DNA of 7,798 nt from Candidatus Omnitrophota bacterium. GTDB taxonomy: Bacteria > Omnitrophota > Gorgyraeia > Tantalellales > Tantalellaceae. The stretch spans positions 1 to 7,798 of the forward strand of contig JAUWWB010000047.1 of NCBI GenBank assembly GCA_030617085.1. Reading direction: 5' to 3'. Every line of letters starts with the position of its first letter. Position 1 is the first letter of the stretch. The notes beneath the pieces are model-generated. The model saw only the letters and a list, made by a program, of their open reading frames with translations, was not told the origin of the DNA and made no database searches. Below are positions 1-6,694 of the stretch, piece after piece. The position numbers and the translations under genes were made by a program.

Positions 1-1
1 C

Positions 2-595
2 GCGGCATTTAGCGGTGATAGAGAAGAGTTTTATGACAAGGTGACGGAATTGGAGAACCGGTTTCGGCCGGGAAGCGAAGGCAGGGTGCCGGACAGCCTG
101 GTTTATAGTTGGCTCTTTCTTGACTTTCGTTTTGGCAAGAAAAAAGCGACTGTTTGCGAGCGGTTTTTGGAGTCGGCTGACGCGGACAGTCTTCCGGAAG
201 GGGCGGCGCCTTGCGCGCTGGACCTATTAAACAGTTATTTCACCTTTTATGAGGTAAGTGCTGTCTCGGATGAATATATTTTCCTGGAGGAGCTGGGCAG
301 CGGAAAGATTTGGCGGGTAGTCCGCATTGGTGGATCGTTTGAGGACAAGGCCCTGGAGGGGAATATCTGGTATATAAGGCTTGCGGGACCTTCGGGCCGG
401 GCATACGCGCTGGGTTCGCCGTATTGTTTTGATGCTGACGATAAGGAAGACATCCTGGAGGACATGAAAAAGCTTGAGGATGCGTTCATAGACTGTGTTG
501 ATGTGAGCGAGTGGTCCGAAGAAGATATTTTTATTGAGACTTGCAAGGTGTCGGTTTGGACATGGTTGAAAGATAAGGAATGCGGGGGTAAATAG
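2..595 (+). CDS. Hypothetical protein, 5'-truncated by the window edge (weakly SEC-C-associated-domain-like)
   Basis: The frame is open from base 2 to a TAG at 593-595, so the gene most likely starts outside the window. A GTG at 41 would give 184 aa, but it lacks a well-spaced ribosome binding site and the 13 codons before it read as ordinary protein (AAFSGDREEFYDK). The visible part is acidic and rich in aromatic residues, with no signal peptide, no membrane segment and no metal-binding motif. The order of a YSWLFLDFRF segment, an ERFLE segment, then a beta-rich stretch (FYEVSAVSDEYIFLEELGSGKIWRV in part) resembles the domain that often precedes SEC-C zinc motifs. That resemblance is from memory and is weak, and no SEC-C cysteines are present. 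It lies 41 bases upstream of the cyclophilin gene on the same strand and may be cotranscribed with it. Function unknown. Confidence 0.7.
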   Translation, partial: AAFSGDREEFYDKVTELENRFRPGSEGRVPDSLVYSWLFLDFRFGKKKATVCERFLESADADSLPEGAAPCALDLLNSYFTFYEVSAVSDEYIFLEELGSGKIWRVVRIGGSFEDKALEGNIWYIRLAGPSGRAYALGSPYCFDADDKEDILEDMKKLEDAFIDCVDVSEWSEEDIFIETCKVSVWTWLKDKECGGK

Positions 596-636
596 AGGTT
601 GCGGTAATAAAAGGGGATCCGCGAGAGAGGAGAATA

Positions 637-1221
637 GTGAGGAGGATAATTTTCTGTTTGGTGGCAGGTCTTTTCCTGGCGGGGTGCGTATCCCAGCGGG
701 AAAAGGCTGATTTAATTTTACACGACATAACCAGGGGAGGTATCGTGGCGAAAGAACAGATCGTGGTCCTGGAGACAAATCAGGGAGTGATAGAGGTTAA
801 ATTGATGGTTGAGACCGCACCCAAAGCGAGTGAAAACTTTATCGGGCTGGTTGAGAAAGGATATTACGACGGGATAATTTTCCACAGGGCAATAAAGGAT
901 TTCATGGTCCAGGGCGGGGACCCTACGGGTACGGGAAGGGGAGGCGCCTCCATCTGGGGCGCGCCTTTTGAGGATGAAGTGGACGAAGAGGTCAGGTTTG
1001 ACAGGCCGGCCCTCGTGGCCATGGCGAACGCGGGACCGAATACGAACGGAAGCCAGTTCTTTATCACCACCGCTGCAACGCCATGGCTTGACATGAAACA
1101 TACGATCTTCGGGGAAGTCGTTTCCGGGTTCGAAGTCGTGCGAAAAATAGAGAATGTGCCAGCGGACGCTTCAGATAGGCCGCTTGAAGACCAGAAGATC
1201 ATAAGAGCGTACTTGAAATGA
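637..1221 (+). CDS. Lipoprotein cyclophilin-type peptidyl-prolyl cis-trans isomerase
   Basis: The product catalyses cis-trans isomerisation of prolyl bonds and assists protein folding, here probably at an envelope membrane. Residues 1-17 (MRRIIFCLVAGLFLAGC) form a lipoprotein signal peptide with lipobox LAGC, so Cys17 should be lipidated; the next residue is Val, not the Asp that favours inner-membrane retention. A short linker leads to a full cyclophilin fold from about residue 40. Active-site residues are visible: FHR with catalytic Arg84, Phe89-Met90, Gln92 in FMVQGGD, the ANAGPNTNGSQFF block (121-132), and Trp140-Leu141 with His145. The GTG start at 637 has a strong binding site (GAGAGAGGAG) just upstream and is required for the signal peptide. 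A second start at GTG 745 is possible. Length (194 aa) is normal for a single-domain bacterial cyclophilin plus leader. It converges on hydE. Confidence 0.95.
   Translation: MRRIIFCLVAGLFLAGCVSQREKADLILHDITRGGIVAKEQIVVLETNQGVIEVKLMVETAPKASENFIGLVEKGYYDGIIFHRAIKDFMVQGGDPTGTGRGGASIWGAPFEDEVDEEVRFDRPALVAMANAGPNTNGSQFFITTAATPWLDMKHTIFGEVVSGFEVVRKIENVPADASDRPLEDQKIIRAYLK
733..747 (+). promoter_or_regulatory. Possible internal ribosome binding site and GTG start within the cyclophilin gene
   Basis: AGGGGAGG at 733-740 lies four bases before an in-frame GTG at 745 (codon 37). Starting here would give a protein beginning VAKEQIVVLETNQG, exactly at the start of the cyclophilin fold and without the lipoprotein signal. 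Many cytosolic bacterial cyclophilins begin in this way. The site match and position are seen in the sequence; its use in the cell is inference. Confidence 0.4.
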
Positions 1222-1272
1222 TCGGGTTACGAAATGGGGCCAGGTCCGCAGCGTATCGGAAAGCGTTGACGA

Positions 1273-1376
1273 GATGCGGGACAAGAATGTCCCGCCTATT
1301 CGGGTGGGGGGGGGCGATGGCATTCTTCCACCGAACAACCTCCTTCCGAATAGGCGGGGCTTTCCAGCCCCGCATT
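1273..1376. repeat. Inverted pair of REP-like hairpin repeats between convergent genes
   Basis: Two 30-base units face each other. The left unit spans 1274-1303 and holds a perfect 8-bp hairpin, GCGGGACA / TGTCCCGC (1276-1283 with 1288-1295, loop AGAA). The right unit, on the opposite strand, spans 1346-1375 and holds GCGGGGCT / AGCCCCGC (1354-1361 with 1366-1373, loop TTCC). Read in the same orientation the units match at 25 of 30 positions and both end in CCCGCCTATTCGG. Four of the five differences are two compensatory base-pair changes, and the fifth is in the loop. The arrangement resembles a REP/BIME pair of the kind moved by REP-associated tyrosine transposases. The 42-base spacer contains a run of nine G (1306-1314). 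No U-rich tail follows either hairpin, so a classical terminator is unlikely. Confidence 0.8.
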
Positions 1377-1392
1377 GTCTCATAGGGTGACT

Positions 1393-2463
1393 TTATTTTC
1401 GTAAAGTGTCGCCGAAGCCGGATCCTACGGTTCTGTTTGCGGAGTGGATGACCCTCGTTACGCAACTGGAGCAGTCGGAGGGGCTTTCGTTTGTGCAGAC
1501 CTTGTTGGGGTAGAGCAGGTAGAGTTTTCTGTATTTTTTTGGCGTTATGTTCGGCATGAGGAGGTTCGCGCCGGCTTGGAGGGCGAGTTCTCTCCCACCG
1601 ATGGGCTTGAGTGTCTGCAGGGCGGTGGTGGCGGAGATGAAGATGTCCTTGCACACGATGCGCGTTACGGCTATCATTTTCAGAGCCATTTCGAACGTGC
1701 CGTCCGGATTCCCCGCCAGGGGGGTGTCGCCGTGGCAGAGGAAGGGGCCCATGCCCGCCATGTTTATGTTGTGCCTGTTGTAGAAGAGGATGTCTTCCGC
1801 GAGGTCTTCGGCGGTCTGCCCCGGCAGGCCGATCATGCAGCCGGTCCCGCACTGGTAACCGATGCTTTTCAGTCCCTTGATCAGTTCCATCCGCTCTTCG
1901 AACGAGTTTTTCGTCGCCGAACTTCCCGGATGCAGCCTTTCATAAAGCTTCTTGTTGGTCGTCTCGAACCTTACAAGGCATCTCCGCGCGCCGGCATCAT
2001 AGAAGCGGCGGTATTCGTCAAGCGTCCGCTCGCCGATGCTGAGCGCCACGCGGCAGTCGCACCTTTCGAGGATAGCCCTTATTATCTCTTCGATCATTCC
2101 GGGCGTGTAGTGGTCATCCTCGCCCGATTGGAGGAGCACGGTACTGTACCCGAGGCTGTTTACCGCGTTCTCCGCGATCTCCACGATCTCGTGCGGTTCT
2201 ATCCTGTACCTGGTTACGTTACTGTTCGACCTTCTTATCCCGCAGTACAGGCAATCGTTCTTGCAGTAGTTGGAGAATTCAAGGATGCCCCTGACGTGGA
2301 CCCGGTCGCCGATATATTTTTTGCGCGCCCGATCCGCCTGTTCGAATAGCTTCTCCAGGTCTTTCTCGCCCGTCAGGGACAAAAGTGGGACGATGTCTTC
2401 TCGCGTCCAGGCCCCATCGTTTTTTGGGTGATATGGTGCTGAAAGTCCTTTGCTGTCAGTCAT
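1393..2463 (-). CDS. hydE: [FeFe] hydrogenase H-cluster radical SAM maturase HydE
   Basis: HydE is a cytosolic radical S-adenosylmethionine enzyme that, with HydG and HydF, builds the diiron subcluster of [FeFe] hydrogenase. The 356-aa product has the radical SAM motif CX3CX2C at Cys67, Cys71 and Cys74 (SNYCKNDCLYC) in the HydE context of RGILEFSNYC before it and GIRRSN after it. A second CX7CX2C set at Cys323, Cys331 and Cys334 matches the auxiliary cluster site known from Thermotoga maritima HydE. Length is typical. The ATG at 2463 is chosen because GCGGGGA (plus-strand 2471-2477) sits seven bases upstream and a good promoter lies just beyond. A longer reading from a TTG at 2568 would begin upstream of that promoter and adds a non-conserved 35 residues. 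No hydF, hydG or hydrogenase gene is in the window. BioB and PylB are relatives, but the auxiliary cysteines favour HydE. Confidence 0.93.
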   Translation of the reverse strand: MTDSKGLSAPYHPKNDGAWTREDIVPLLSLTGEKDLEKLFEQADRARKKYIGDRVHVRGILEFSNYCKNDCLYCGIRRSNSNVTRYRIEPHEIVEIAENAVNSLGYSTVLLQSGEDDHYTPGMIEEIIRAILERCDCRVALSIGERTLDEYRRFYDAGARRCLVRFETTNKKLYERLHPGSSATKNSFEERMELIKGLKSIGYQCGTGCMIGLPGQTAEDLAEDILFYNRHNINMAGMGPFLCHGDTPLAGNPDGTFEMALKMIAVTRIVCKDIFISATTALQTLKPIGGRELALQAGANLLMPNITPKKYRKLYLLYPNKVCTNESPSDCSSCVTRVIHSANRTVGSGFGDTLRK

Positions 2464-2514
2464 TTGTGTTTCCCCGCAATGAAAATTTCCTTTTGTCTTG
2501 CCTATCCATAAGGT

Positions 2515-2544
2515 ATCATACTCTAAAAATACGGCATATGTCAA
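2515..2544 (-). promoter_or_regulatory. Sigma70-type promoter for hydE
   Basis: On the minus strand a perfect -35 TTGACA (plus-strand 2539-2544) is followed after 18 bases by TATGAT (2515-2520), which matches the -10 consensus at five of six positions. Transcription would begin near 2508, leaving a leader of about 45 bases that carries the hydE binding site. This supports the ATG at 2463 as the start. Confidence 0.75.
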
Positions 2545-2584
2545 AATGAAACTTTGGGGTTCTTGCAATTGAGTATTTGATTTC

Positions 2585-2612
2585 TTGTGAATAATTGTTA
2601 AACTATTATAAG
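2585..2612 (+). promoter_or_regulatory. Candidate promoter for the nifU-nifS-cysE-metY-cysK operon
   Basis: TTGTGA (2585-2590) and TATAAG (2607-2612) are separated by 16 bases, giving a -35 of moderate and a -10 of good quality. The predicted start near 2619 leaves about 32 bases before the nifU ATG, including AGGGGAG at 2643-2649. The surrounding DNA is clearly AT-rich compared with the flanking genes, as expected for a promoter region. Confidence 0.5.
2591..2609. promoter_or_regulatory. 19-bp dyad, candidate operator inside the nifU promoter
   Basis: ATAATTGTTAAACTATTAT is an imperfect palindrome centred on base 2600. The half-sites ATAATtGTT and AACtATTAT pair at eight of nine positions. 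It fills the spacer between the candidate -35 and -10 and overlaps the -10, where a bound dimer would block polymerase. Rrf2-family regulators such as IscR and CymR commonly control Fe-S and cysteine genes, so one is a reasonable guess, but the sequence does not let me assign a regulator. Confidence 0.4.
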
Positions 2613-2651
2613 TAGGCTCATATTTTCAAATAAACAGGGATCAGGGGAGTC

Positions 2652-3515
2652 ATGTGGAATTATTCCGAGAAGGTGATGGAACATTTCAGGAATCCGCGCA
2701 ACGTGGGTGAGATCGAGAATCCCGAAGCCGTGGGTGAGGTGGGCAATATTGTCTGCGGGGACGCGCTTCGTCTTACCCTTCGCATAGACAAGGAAACGGA
2801 TACCATAATTGACGCGAAGTTCCAGACTTTCGGCTGCGCCAGCGCCATCGCGTCTTCTTCCGCGTTGACCGAGATGATAAAGGGTATGACAGTGGACGAG
2901 GCCTCAAAGGTCACCAATAAGGAGATCGCCGATTTCCTGGAAGGGCTGCCGGATGAGAAGATGCACTGCTCCGTCATGGGGATGGAGGCGCTGGAGAAGG
3001 CGATCGCCAATTACAGGGGCGCCCCGGCAAAGAAAGAGATGGTGGGCGAAGAGAGGATAATATGCAAGTGTTTCAGCGTGACCGATAAAAAGATAGTCCG
3101 CGCAATCAGGGAAAATAACCTGAAGACCGTGGAAGAGGTGACCAATTATACCAAGGCGGGCGGCGGATGCGGCAGGTGCAAGGGCGAGATAGAGAAGTTG
3201 CTTAAAGAGTTCTGGGAGAAGGAAGCCACCAAAAAAGAGGTCCGGACGGAAGAACGGCCTCCCGCGAGAAAACTCACCAATCTCGAGAGGATAAACCTGG
3301 TCCAGGAGACCATAGAAAGAGAGATACGCCCGCGCCTGAGGGCGGATGGCGGGGACATCGCACTTGTGGATATAGACCGCAAGAAGGTTTACGTGAAATT
3401 TCTCGGCGCGTGCCTCGGGTGCCCGTCCACCGGGGTTACCACGAAGGCGCTGGTGGAGGCGAAGCTGAAAGAGTTCGTCGAAGAGGATATCGAAGTGGAA
3501 GAGGTCAGGGAATGA
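2652..3515 (+). CDS. nifU: Three-domain Fe-S cluster assembly scaffold NifU
   Basis: This is the scaffold on which sulfur from NifS and iron are assembled into [2Fe-2S] and [4Fe-4S] clusters for transfer to target proteins. All three NifU domains are present in 287 aa. The IscU-like domain (about 1-125) has Cys35, Asp37, Cys62 and Cys106. The central BFD-like ferredoxin domain (about 135-190) has Cys138, Cys140, Cys173 and Cys176, expected to hold a permanent [2Fe-2S] cluster. The C-terminal Nfu domain (about 210-285) has the CLGC pair Cys254 and Cys257. The first three cysteines carry the same numbers as in Azotobacter vinelandii NifU, while the linker before the Nfu domain is shorter. The ATG follows AGGGGAG by two bases. 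The stop overlaps the nifS start by four bases (ATGA), implying translational coupling. No nitrogenase genes are nearby, so a general Fe-S role is likely. Confidence 0.97.
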   Translation: MWNYSEKVMEHFRNPRNVGEIENPEAVGEVGNIVCGDALRLTLRIDKETDTIIDAKFQTFGCASAIASSSALTEMIKGMTVDEASKVTNKEIADFLEGLPDEKMHCSVMGMEALEKAIANYRGAPAKKEMVGEERIICKCFSVTDKKIVRAIRENNLKTVEEVTNYTKAGGGCGRCKGEIEKLLKEFWEKEATKKEVRTEERPPARKLTNLERINLVQETIEREIRPRLRADGGDIALVDIDRKKVYVKFLGACLGCPSTGVTTKALVEAKLKEFVEEDIEVEEVRE

Positions 3516-4678
3516 AGACGGTATACGTGGACAATAACGCCACCACGATGGTGGCCCCGGAGGTTTTCGAGGCGATGACGCCGTTCCTGACAGACAGGTA
3601 CGGCAACCCCTCGAGCATGCACACTTTCGGGGGGAAGAACCACGCGGACATCGAAGAGGCCAGGGAAAGCGTGGCGGATCTCATCGGGGCGAGCGACCCT
3701 TCGGAGATCATCTTCACGAGCTGCGGCACGGAGAGCGACAACACCGCGATCATAAGCACCCTGAGAGCGTATCCCGAAAAAAGGCACATAATAACCACGA
3801 AGGTGGAGCACCCGGCCGTGCTCAATGTGTGCAAGTACCTCGATACCGCCGGTTACAGGGTGACCTACCTGGGCGTGGATGGCGAGGGCATGATAGACTT
3901 GAACGAGCTGAAAACCGCCATAGATCCCGATACGGCCATCATCTCGATCATGTACGCCAATAACGAAACGGGCGTGATCTTCCCGGTGGAGGAGATCGCG
4001 GAAATAGCCCGCGTGCGGGGGGTGGTCTTCCACACCGACGCCGTGCAGGCGGCAGGCAAGATCCCTTTTAAGATGACGGGACTGCCGGTGGACCTCCTGG
4101 CGCTTTCCGGGCACAAGCTGCACGCCCCGAAAGGAGTGGGAGCCCTCTACGTCCGGAAGGGGACGAAGTTCGTTCCGTTTTTGATCGGCGGCCACCAGGA
4201 ACAAACCCGCCGCGGCGGAACGGAGAACGTCGCGTCGATAGTCGGCCTTGGCGTCGCGTGCCGGCTGGCCAAAAAGGCCGTCGAGGAGGAAAGGACGAGG
4301 ATCAAGGGCCTGCGCGACAGGTTGGAAAGCGCGATCCTTGAAAAAGTGCCGAACACGAGGGTAAACGGCAGCACGGAGAGCCGCCTCCCCAATACATCCA
4401 ACGTAGGTTTTGAATTCGTGGAGGGAGAAGCGATACTGCTGAAGCTTGACGAGAAGGACATAGCCGCTTCATCCGGCTCCGCCTGCACCTCCGGCTCTCT
4501 GGCCCCCTCACATGTGCTGAGGGCCATGGGCATCCCGTTCACGTTCATCCAGGGCTCAATACGCTTTAGCCTGAGCCGCTACAACACCGACAAAGACATC
4601 GACTATATCATGGAACACCTTCCGTCCGTCATAGAAAGGCTGAGGCAGATCTCGCCTTACGGAAGGGAAAAAGCATAA
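3512..4678 (+). CDS. nifS: Cysteine desulfurase NifS
   Basis: NifS is a pyridoxal-phosphate enzyme that converts cysteine to alanine and passes the sulfur, as a persulfide, to NifU. The 388-aa product shows the class V aminotransferase fold: VYVDNNATT at the N-terminus, His100 in KVEHPAV, Asp176 and Gln179 in FHTDAVQ, the cofactor lysine Lys202 in LSGHKLHAPKG, and the catalytic Cys325 in SSGSACTSG. Both numbers coincide with those of Azotobacter vinelandii NifS. The long, well-placed C-terminal cysteine loop fits the NifS/IscS group rather than SufS. The ATG at 3512 is chosen because it lies in the ATGA overlap with nifU and begins the conserved N-terminus. The same frame stays open upstream to 3410, but that stretch lies inside nifU. 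CAGGGA just upstream can serve as binding site. Confidence 0.96.
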   Translation: MKTVYVDNNATTMVAPEVFEAMTPFLTDRYGNPSSMHTFGGKNHADIEEARESVADLIGASDPSEIIFTSCGTESDNTAIISTLRAYPEKRHIITTKVEHPAVLNVCKYLDTAGYRVTYLGVDGEGMIDLNELKTAIDPDTAIISIMYANNETGVIFPVEEIAEIARVRGVVFHTDAVQAAGKIPFKMTGLPVDLLALSGHKLHAPKGVGALYVRKGTKFVPFLIGGHQEQTRRGGTENVASIVGLGVACRLAKKAVEEERTRIKGLRDRLESAILEKVPNTRVNGSTESRLPNTSNVGFEFVEGEAILLKLDEKDIAASSGSACTSGSLAPSHVLRAMGIPFTFIQGSIRFSLSRYNTDKDIDYIMEHLPSVIERLRQISPYGREKA

Positions 4679-4695
4679 TCGCAGGGAGCAAAGAA

Positions 4696-5337
4696 ATGTG
4701 TAAGATGATCATAGAAGACATCCGGACCGTTTTTGAGAAGGATCCGGCGGCCAGGAGCCTGTTCGAAGTGTTGTTCTGTTATCCGGGGCTCCACGCGCTC
4801 TGGATGCATCGCCTGGCGCATTTTTTCTGGAGGCACAGGTTAAAGTTCCCTGGAAGGCTGATGTCCCAGGTCAGCCGGTTTTTAACCGGTATCGAGATCC
4901 ACCCCGGCGCCAGGATCGGGAGAAGGTTCTTCATCGACCACGGCATGGGCGTCGTGATCGGGGAGACTGCCGAGATCGGTGACGATGTTTTGATGTACAT
5001 GGGAGTCGTGCTGGGAGGGACGAGCCTTGAGAAGAAAAAACGCCATCCTACCATAGGCAATAACGTGGTTATCGGAACAGGCGCGACTGTATTGGGGCCG
5101 ATCGCCGTAGGGGACAGCGCAAGGATCGGTTCCGGTTCAGTGGTGGTAAAACCCGTCCCGCCGGGCACGACCGTCGTGGGCGTTCCGGGACGTATCGTAG
5201 AGGCGAAAGAAGCAAAAGTAAAATTGAAGATCGATCTTGAACACGGCCAGTTGCCCGACCCGATGGCGGAAGCGGTCAACAAACTCATCGACAGGATCGA
5301 TCGTTTGGAGGAGCGGATAAAGGAACTCGGAGCTTAA
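4696..5337 (+). CDS. cysE: Serine O-acetyltransferase, short form
   Basis: This enzyme transfers acetyl from acetyl-CoA to L-serine, giving O-acetylserine, the committed step of cysteine synthesis. The 213-aa protein is the short type, with a reduced N-terminal helical region, then the SAT signature TGIEIHPGARIG, then left-handed beta-helix hexapeptide repeats (about 65-165). Catalytic Asp81-His82 (FIDHGMGVVIGETA) and His117 (KRHPTIG) are in place. Residues 189-213 form a predicted amphipathic helix or coiled coil ending in ELGA. There is no C-terminal Ile, the residue that docks into CysK in the classical cysteine synthase complex. AGGGAG at 4683-4688 lies seven bases before the ATG. The gene follows nifS by 17 bases and precedes metY by 14, in one operon. 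Confidence 0.96.
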   Translation: MCKMIIEDIRTVFEKDPAARSLFEVLFCYPGLHALWMHRLAHFFWRHRLKFPGRLMSQVSRFLTGIEIHPGARIGRRFFIDHGMGVVIGETAEIGDDVLMYMGVVLGGTSLEKKKRHPTIGNNVVIGTGATVLGPIAVGDSARIGSGSVVVKPVPPGTTVVGVPGRIVEAKEAKVKLKIDLEHGQLPDPMAEAVNKLIDRIDRLEERIKELGA

Positions 5338-5351
5338 AGCGGGGGAGAGAA

Positions 5352-6647
5352 ATGACCAGGATAGACGACAGACTAAAGATCGAAACACTCGTGCTGCACG
5401 GCGGCCAGGAAGCGGACCCGACGACCGGGGCGCGCGCGGTGCCGATATACCAGACTACTTCGTATCAGTTCAAGAGCACCGAACACGCCGCGAAACTTTT
5501 CGCGCTTGAAGAGTCCGGCAATATTTATACGCGCCTCATGAACCCCACTACCGATGTGCTCGAGAAAAGGGTGGCGGCGCTTGAAGGCGGCGCGGGGGCG
5601 CTTGCCGTTGCAAGCGGGCAGGCTGCTATCACGCTGGCGCTTCTGAATATCGCGCAGGCCGGGGATGAGATCGTTTCGGCGGACAACCTCTACGGCGGGA
5701 CATATACGCTTTTCCGGTACACTTTCAAGCGCATGGGTATTGATGTCAAATTCGTTAATTCAGAAGACCTTGCCGGTTTTGAGAAGGCGATAACCCCAAA
5801 GACAAAGGCCATCTACGCCGAATCCATAGGGAACCCCAAGCTGAACGTTACGGATATCGAGGCGCTGGCAAAAATAGCGCATGAAAACGGCATCCCGCTG
5901 GTGCTGGACAACACGGTTTCCCCTTACCTCTTACGGCCGATAGATCACGGGGTGGACATCGTGGTGTATTCGGCGACAAAATTCATCGGCGGCCACGGGA
6001 CCTCCATCGGAGGGCTTATAGTCGATTCCGGAAAGTTTGACTGGACGAAAGGGAAGTTCCCACTGATCGCGGAGCCGGACGCGAGCTATCACGGGTTCAA
6101 CTTTGTCGAGGCATTTAAGCCGCTCGGGAATATCGCCTACATCGTCAAGGCGAGAGTGACGCTGCTCAGGGACATGGGGCCGGCGATGTCGCCGTTTAAC
6201 GCGTTCCTGTTCCTGCAGGGGCTCGAGACGCTTCACCTCAGGATGCCCCGGCACGTCGAGAACGCCTTAAAGGTGGCTCAGCACCTTGAAAAGCACCCGC
6301 GGGTCTCCTGGGTCAATTACCCGGGACTTGCTTCCAGCCCGGAGAAGCCGAAAGCGGACAAGTATCTGCCGAAAGGAGCCGGCGCCATTATCGGGTTCGG
6401 CGTTAAGGGCGGTATCAAAGCCGGACGGAAATTCATCGATTCCCTGCAGCTGGTATCGCACCTGGCCAACATAGGCGACGCGAAGACACTTGCCATCCAC
6501 CCGGCAAGCACCACCCACCAGCAGCTAACCCCCGAAGAGCAGGAAGCGACCGGCGTGACGCCCGACTACATCCGCCTCTCCGTGGGCCTCGAACACATAG
6601 ACGACATCATCGCCGACATCGACCAGGCATTGGGGTCAGCCCGTTAA
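5352..6647 (+). CDS. metY: O-acetylhomoserine (or O-acetylserine) sulfhydrylase
   Basis: This Cys/Met-metabolism PLP enzyme replaces the acetyl group of O-acetylhomoserine with sulfide to give homocysteine; some members also use O-acetylserine. The 431-aa length is typical. Visible features are the opening ETLVLHGGQEADPTTGARAVPIYQ (quoted in part), the phosphate-contacting Tyr59-Arg61 (YTRLMNPT), ASGQAA (87-92), Asp186 in VLDNTV, and the cofactor lysine Lys210 in YSATKFIGGHGT. No metX (homoserine acetyltransferase) is present, and the gene sits between cysE and cysK, so a contribution to cysteine from O-acetylserine is possible. GGGGGAG (5341-5347) precedes the ATG. The 3' end is odd: the last five codons (LGSAR) and the TAA stop lie inside the left arm and loop side of a palindromic repeat starting at 6629, so the native C-terminus has probably been replaced. 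The catalytic core is untouched. Confidence 0.95.
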   Translation: MTRIDDRLKIETLVLHGGQEADPTTGARAVPIYQTTSYQFKSTEHAAKLFALEESGNIYTRLMNPTTDVLEKRVAALEGGAGALAVASGQAAITLALLNIAQAGDEIVSADNLYGGTYTLFRYTFKRMGIDVKFVNSEDLAGFEKAITPKTKAIYAESIGNPKLNVTDIEALAKIAHENGIPLVLDNTVSPYLLRPIDHGVDIVVYSATKFIGGHGTSIGGLIVDSGKFDWTKGKFPLIAEPDASYHGFNFVEAFKPLGNIAYIVKARVTLLRDMGPAMSPFNAFLFLQGLETLHLRMPRHVENALKVAQHLEKHPRVSWVNYPGLASSPEKPKADKYLPKGAGAIIGFGVKGGIKAGRKFIDSLQLVSHLANIGDAKTLAIHPASTTHQQLTPEEQEATGVTPDYIRLSVGLEHIDDIIADIDQALGSAR

Positions 6648-6694
6648 ATGTGTAATTTGAGAGCTCAATTCACAATTCAAGGGCTGACCCCAAT
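6629..6694. repeat. Palindromic repeat element overlapping the metY stop and abutting the cysK ribosome binding site
   Basis: ATTGGGGTCAGCCC (6629-6642) is the exact reverse complement of GGGCTGACCCCAAT (6681-6694); one further C/G pair (6628 with 6695) also matches. The interior is itself an imperfect stem centred near 6662, with TGTGTAATTTGA opposite TCAATTCACA, so nearly the whole 66 bases can fold as one hairpin. The outer 11 bases, ATTGGGGTCAG, are shared with the element at 7640-7699. No obvious target-site duplication flanks it. It looks like a small non-coding mobile or REP-like element. The left edge lies in metY, and the right edge directly precedes AGGGGGA (6696-6702), the cysK binding site. 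Confidence 0.85.

Noticed and set aside
1304..1314. G-quadruplex in the G-rich spacer of the REP-like pair
   Set aside because: There is a single run of nine G next to one GGG and not four separated tracts; more likely a homopolymer tract prone to slippage.
1273..1376. CRISPR-like repeat array
   Set aside because: There are only two units, in inverted orientation, with internal hairpins and no regular spacers.
1444..2349. Long plus-strand open frame of about 300 codons opposite hydE
   Set aside because: It is an antisense shadow of a clearly recognised gene in GC-rich DNA, and its translation shows no family motifs or good binding site.
2464..2568. Extended HydE start at a TTG near 2568
   Set aside because: The start would lie upstream of the strong minus-strand promoter at 2515-2544, and the added residues are not HydE-like.
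3410..3511. Upstream extension of the NifS frame into nifU
   Set aside because: NifS homology begins at the ATG at 3512 in the four-base ATGA overlap; the upstream codons are nifU read in another frame.
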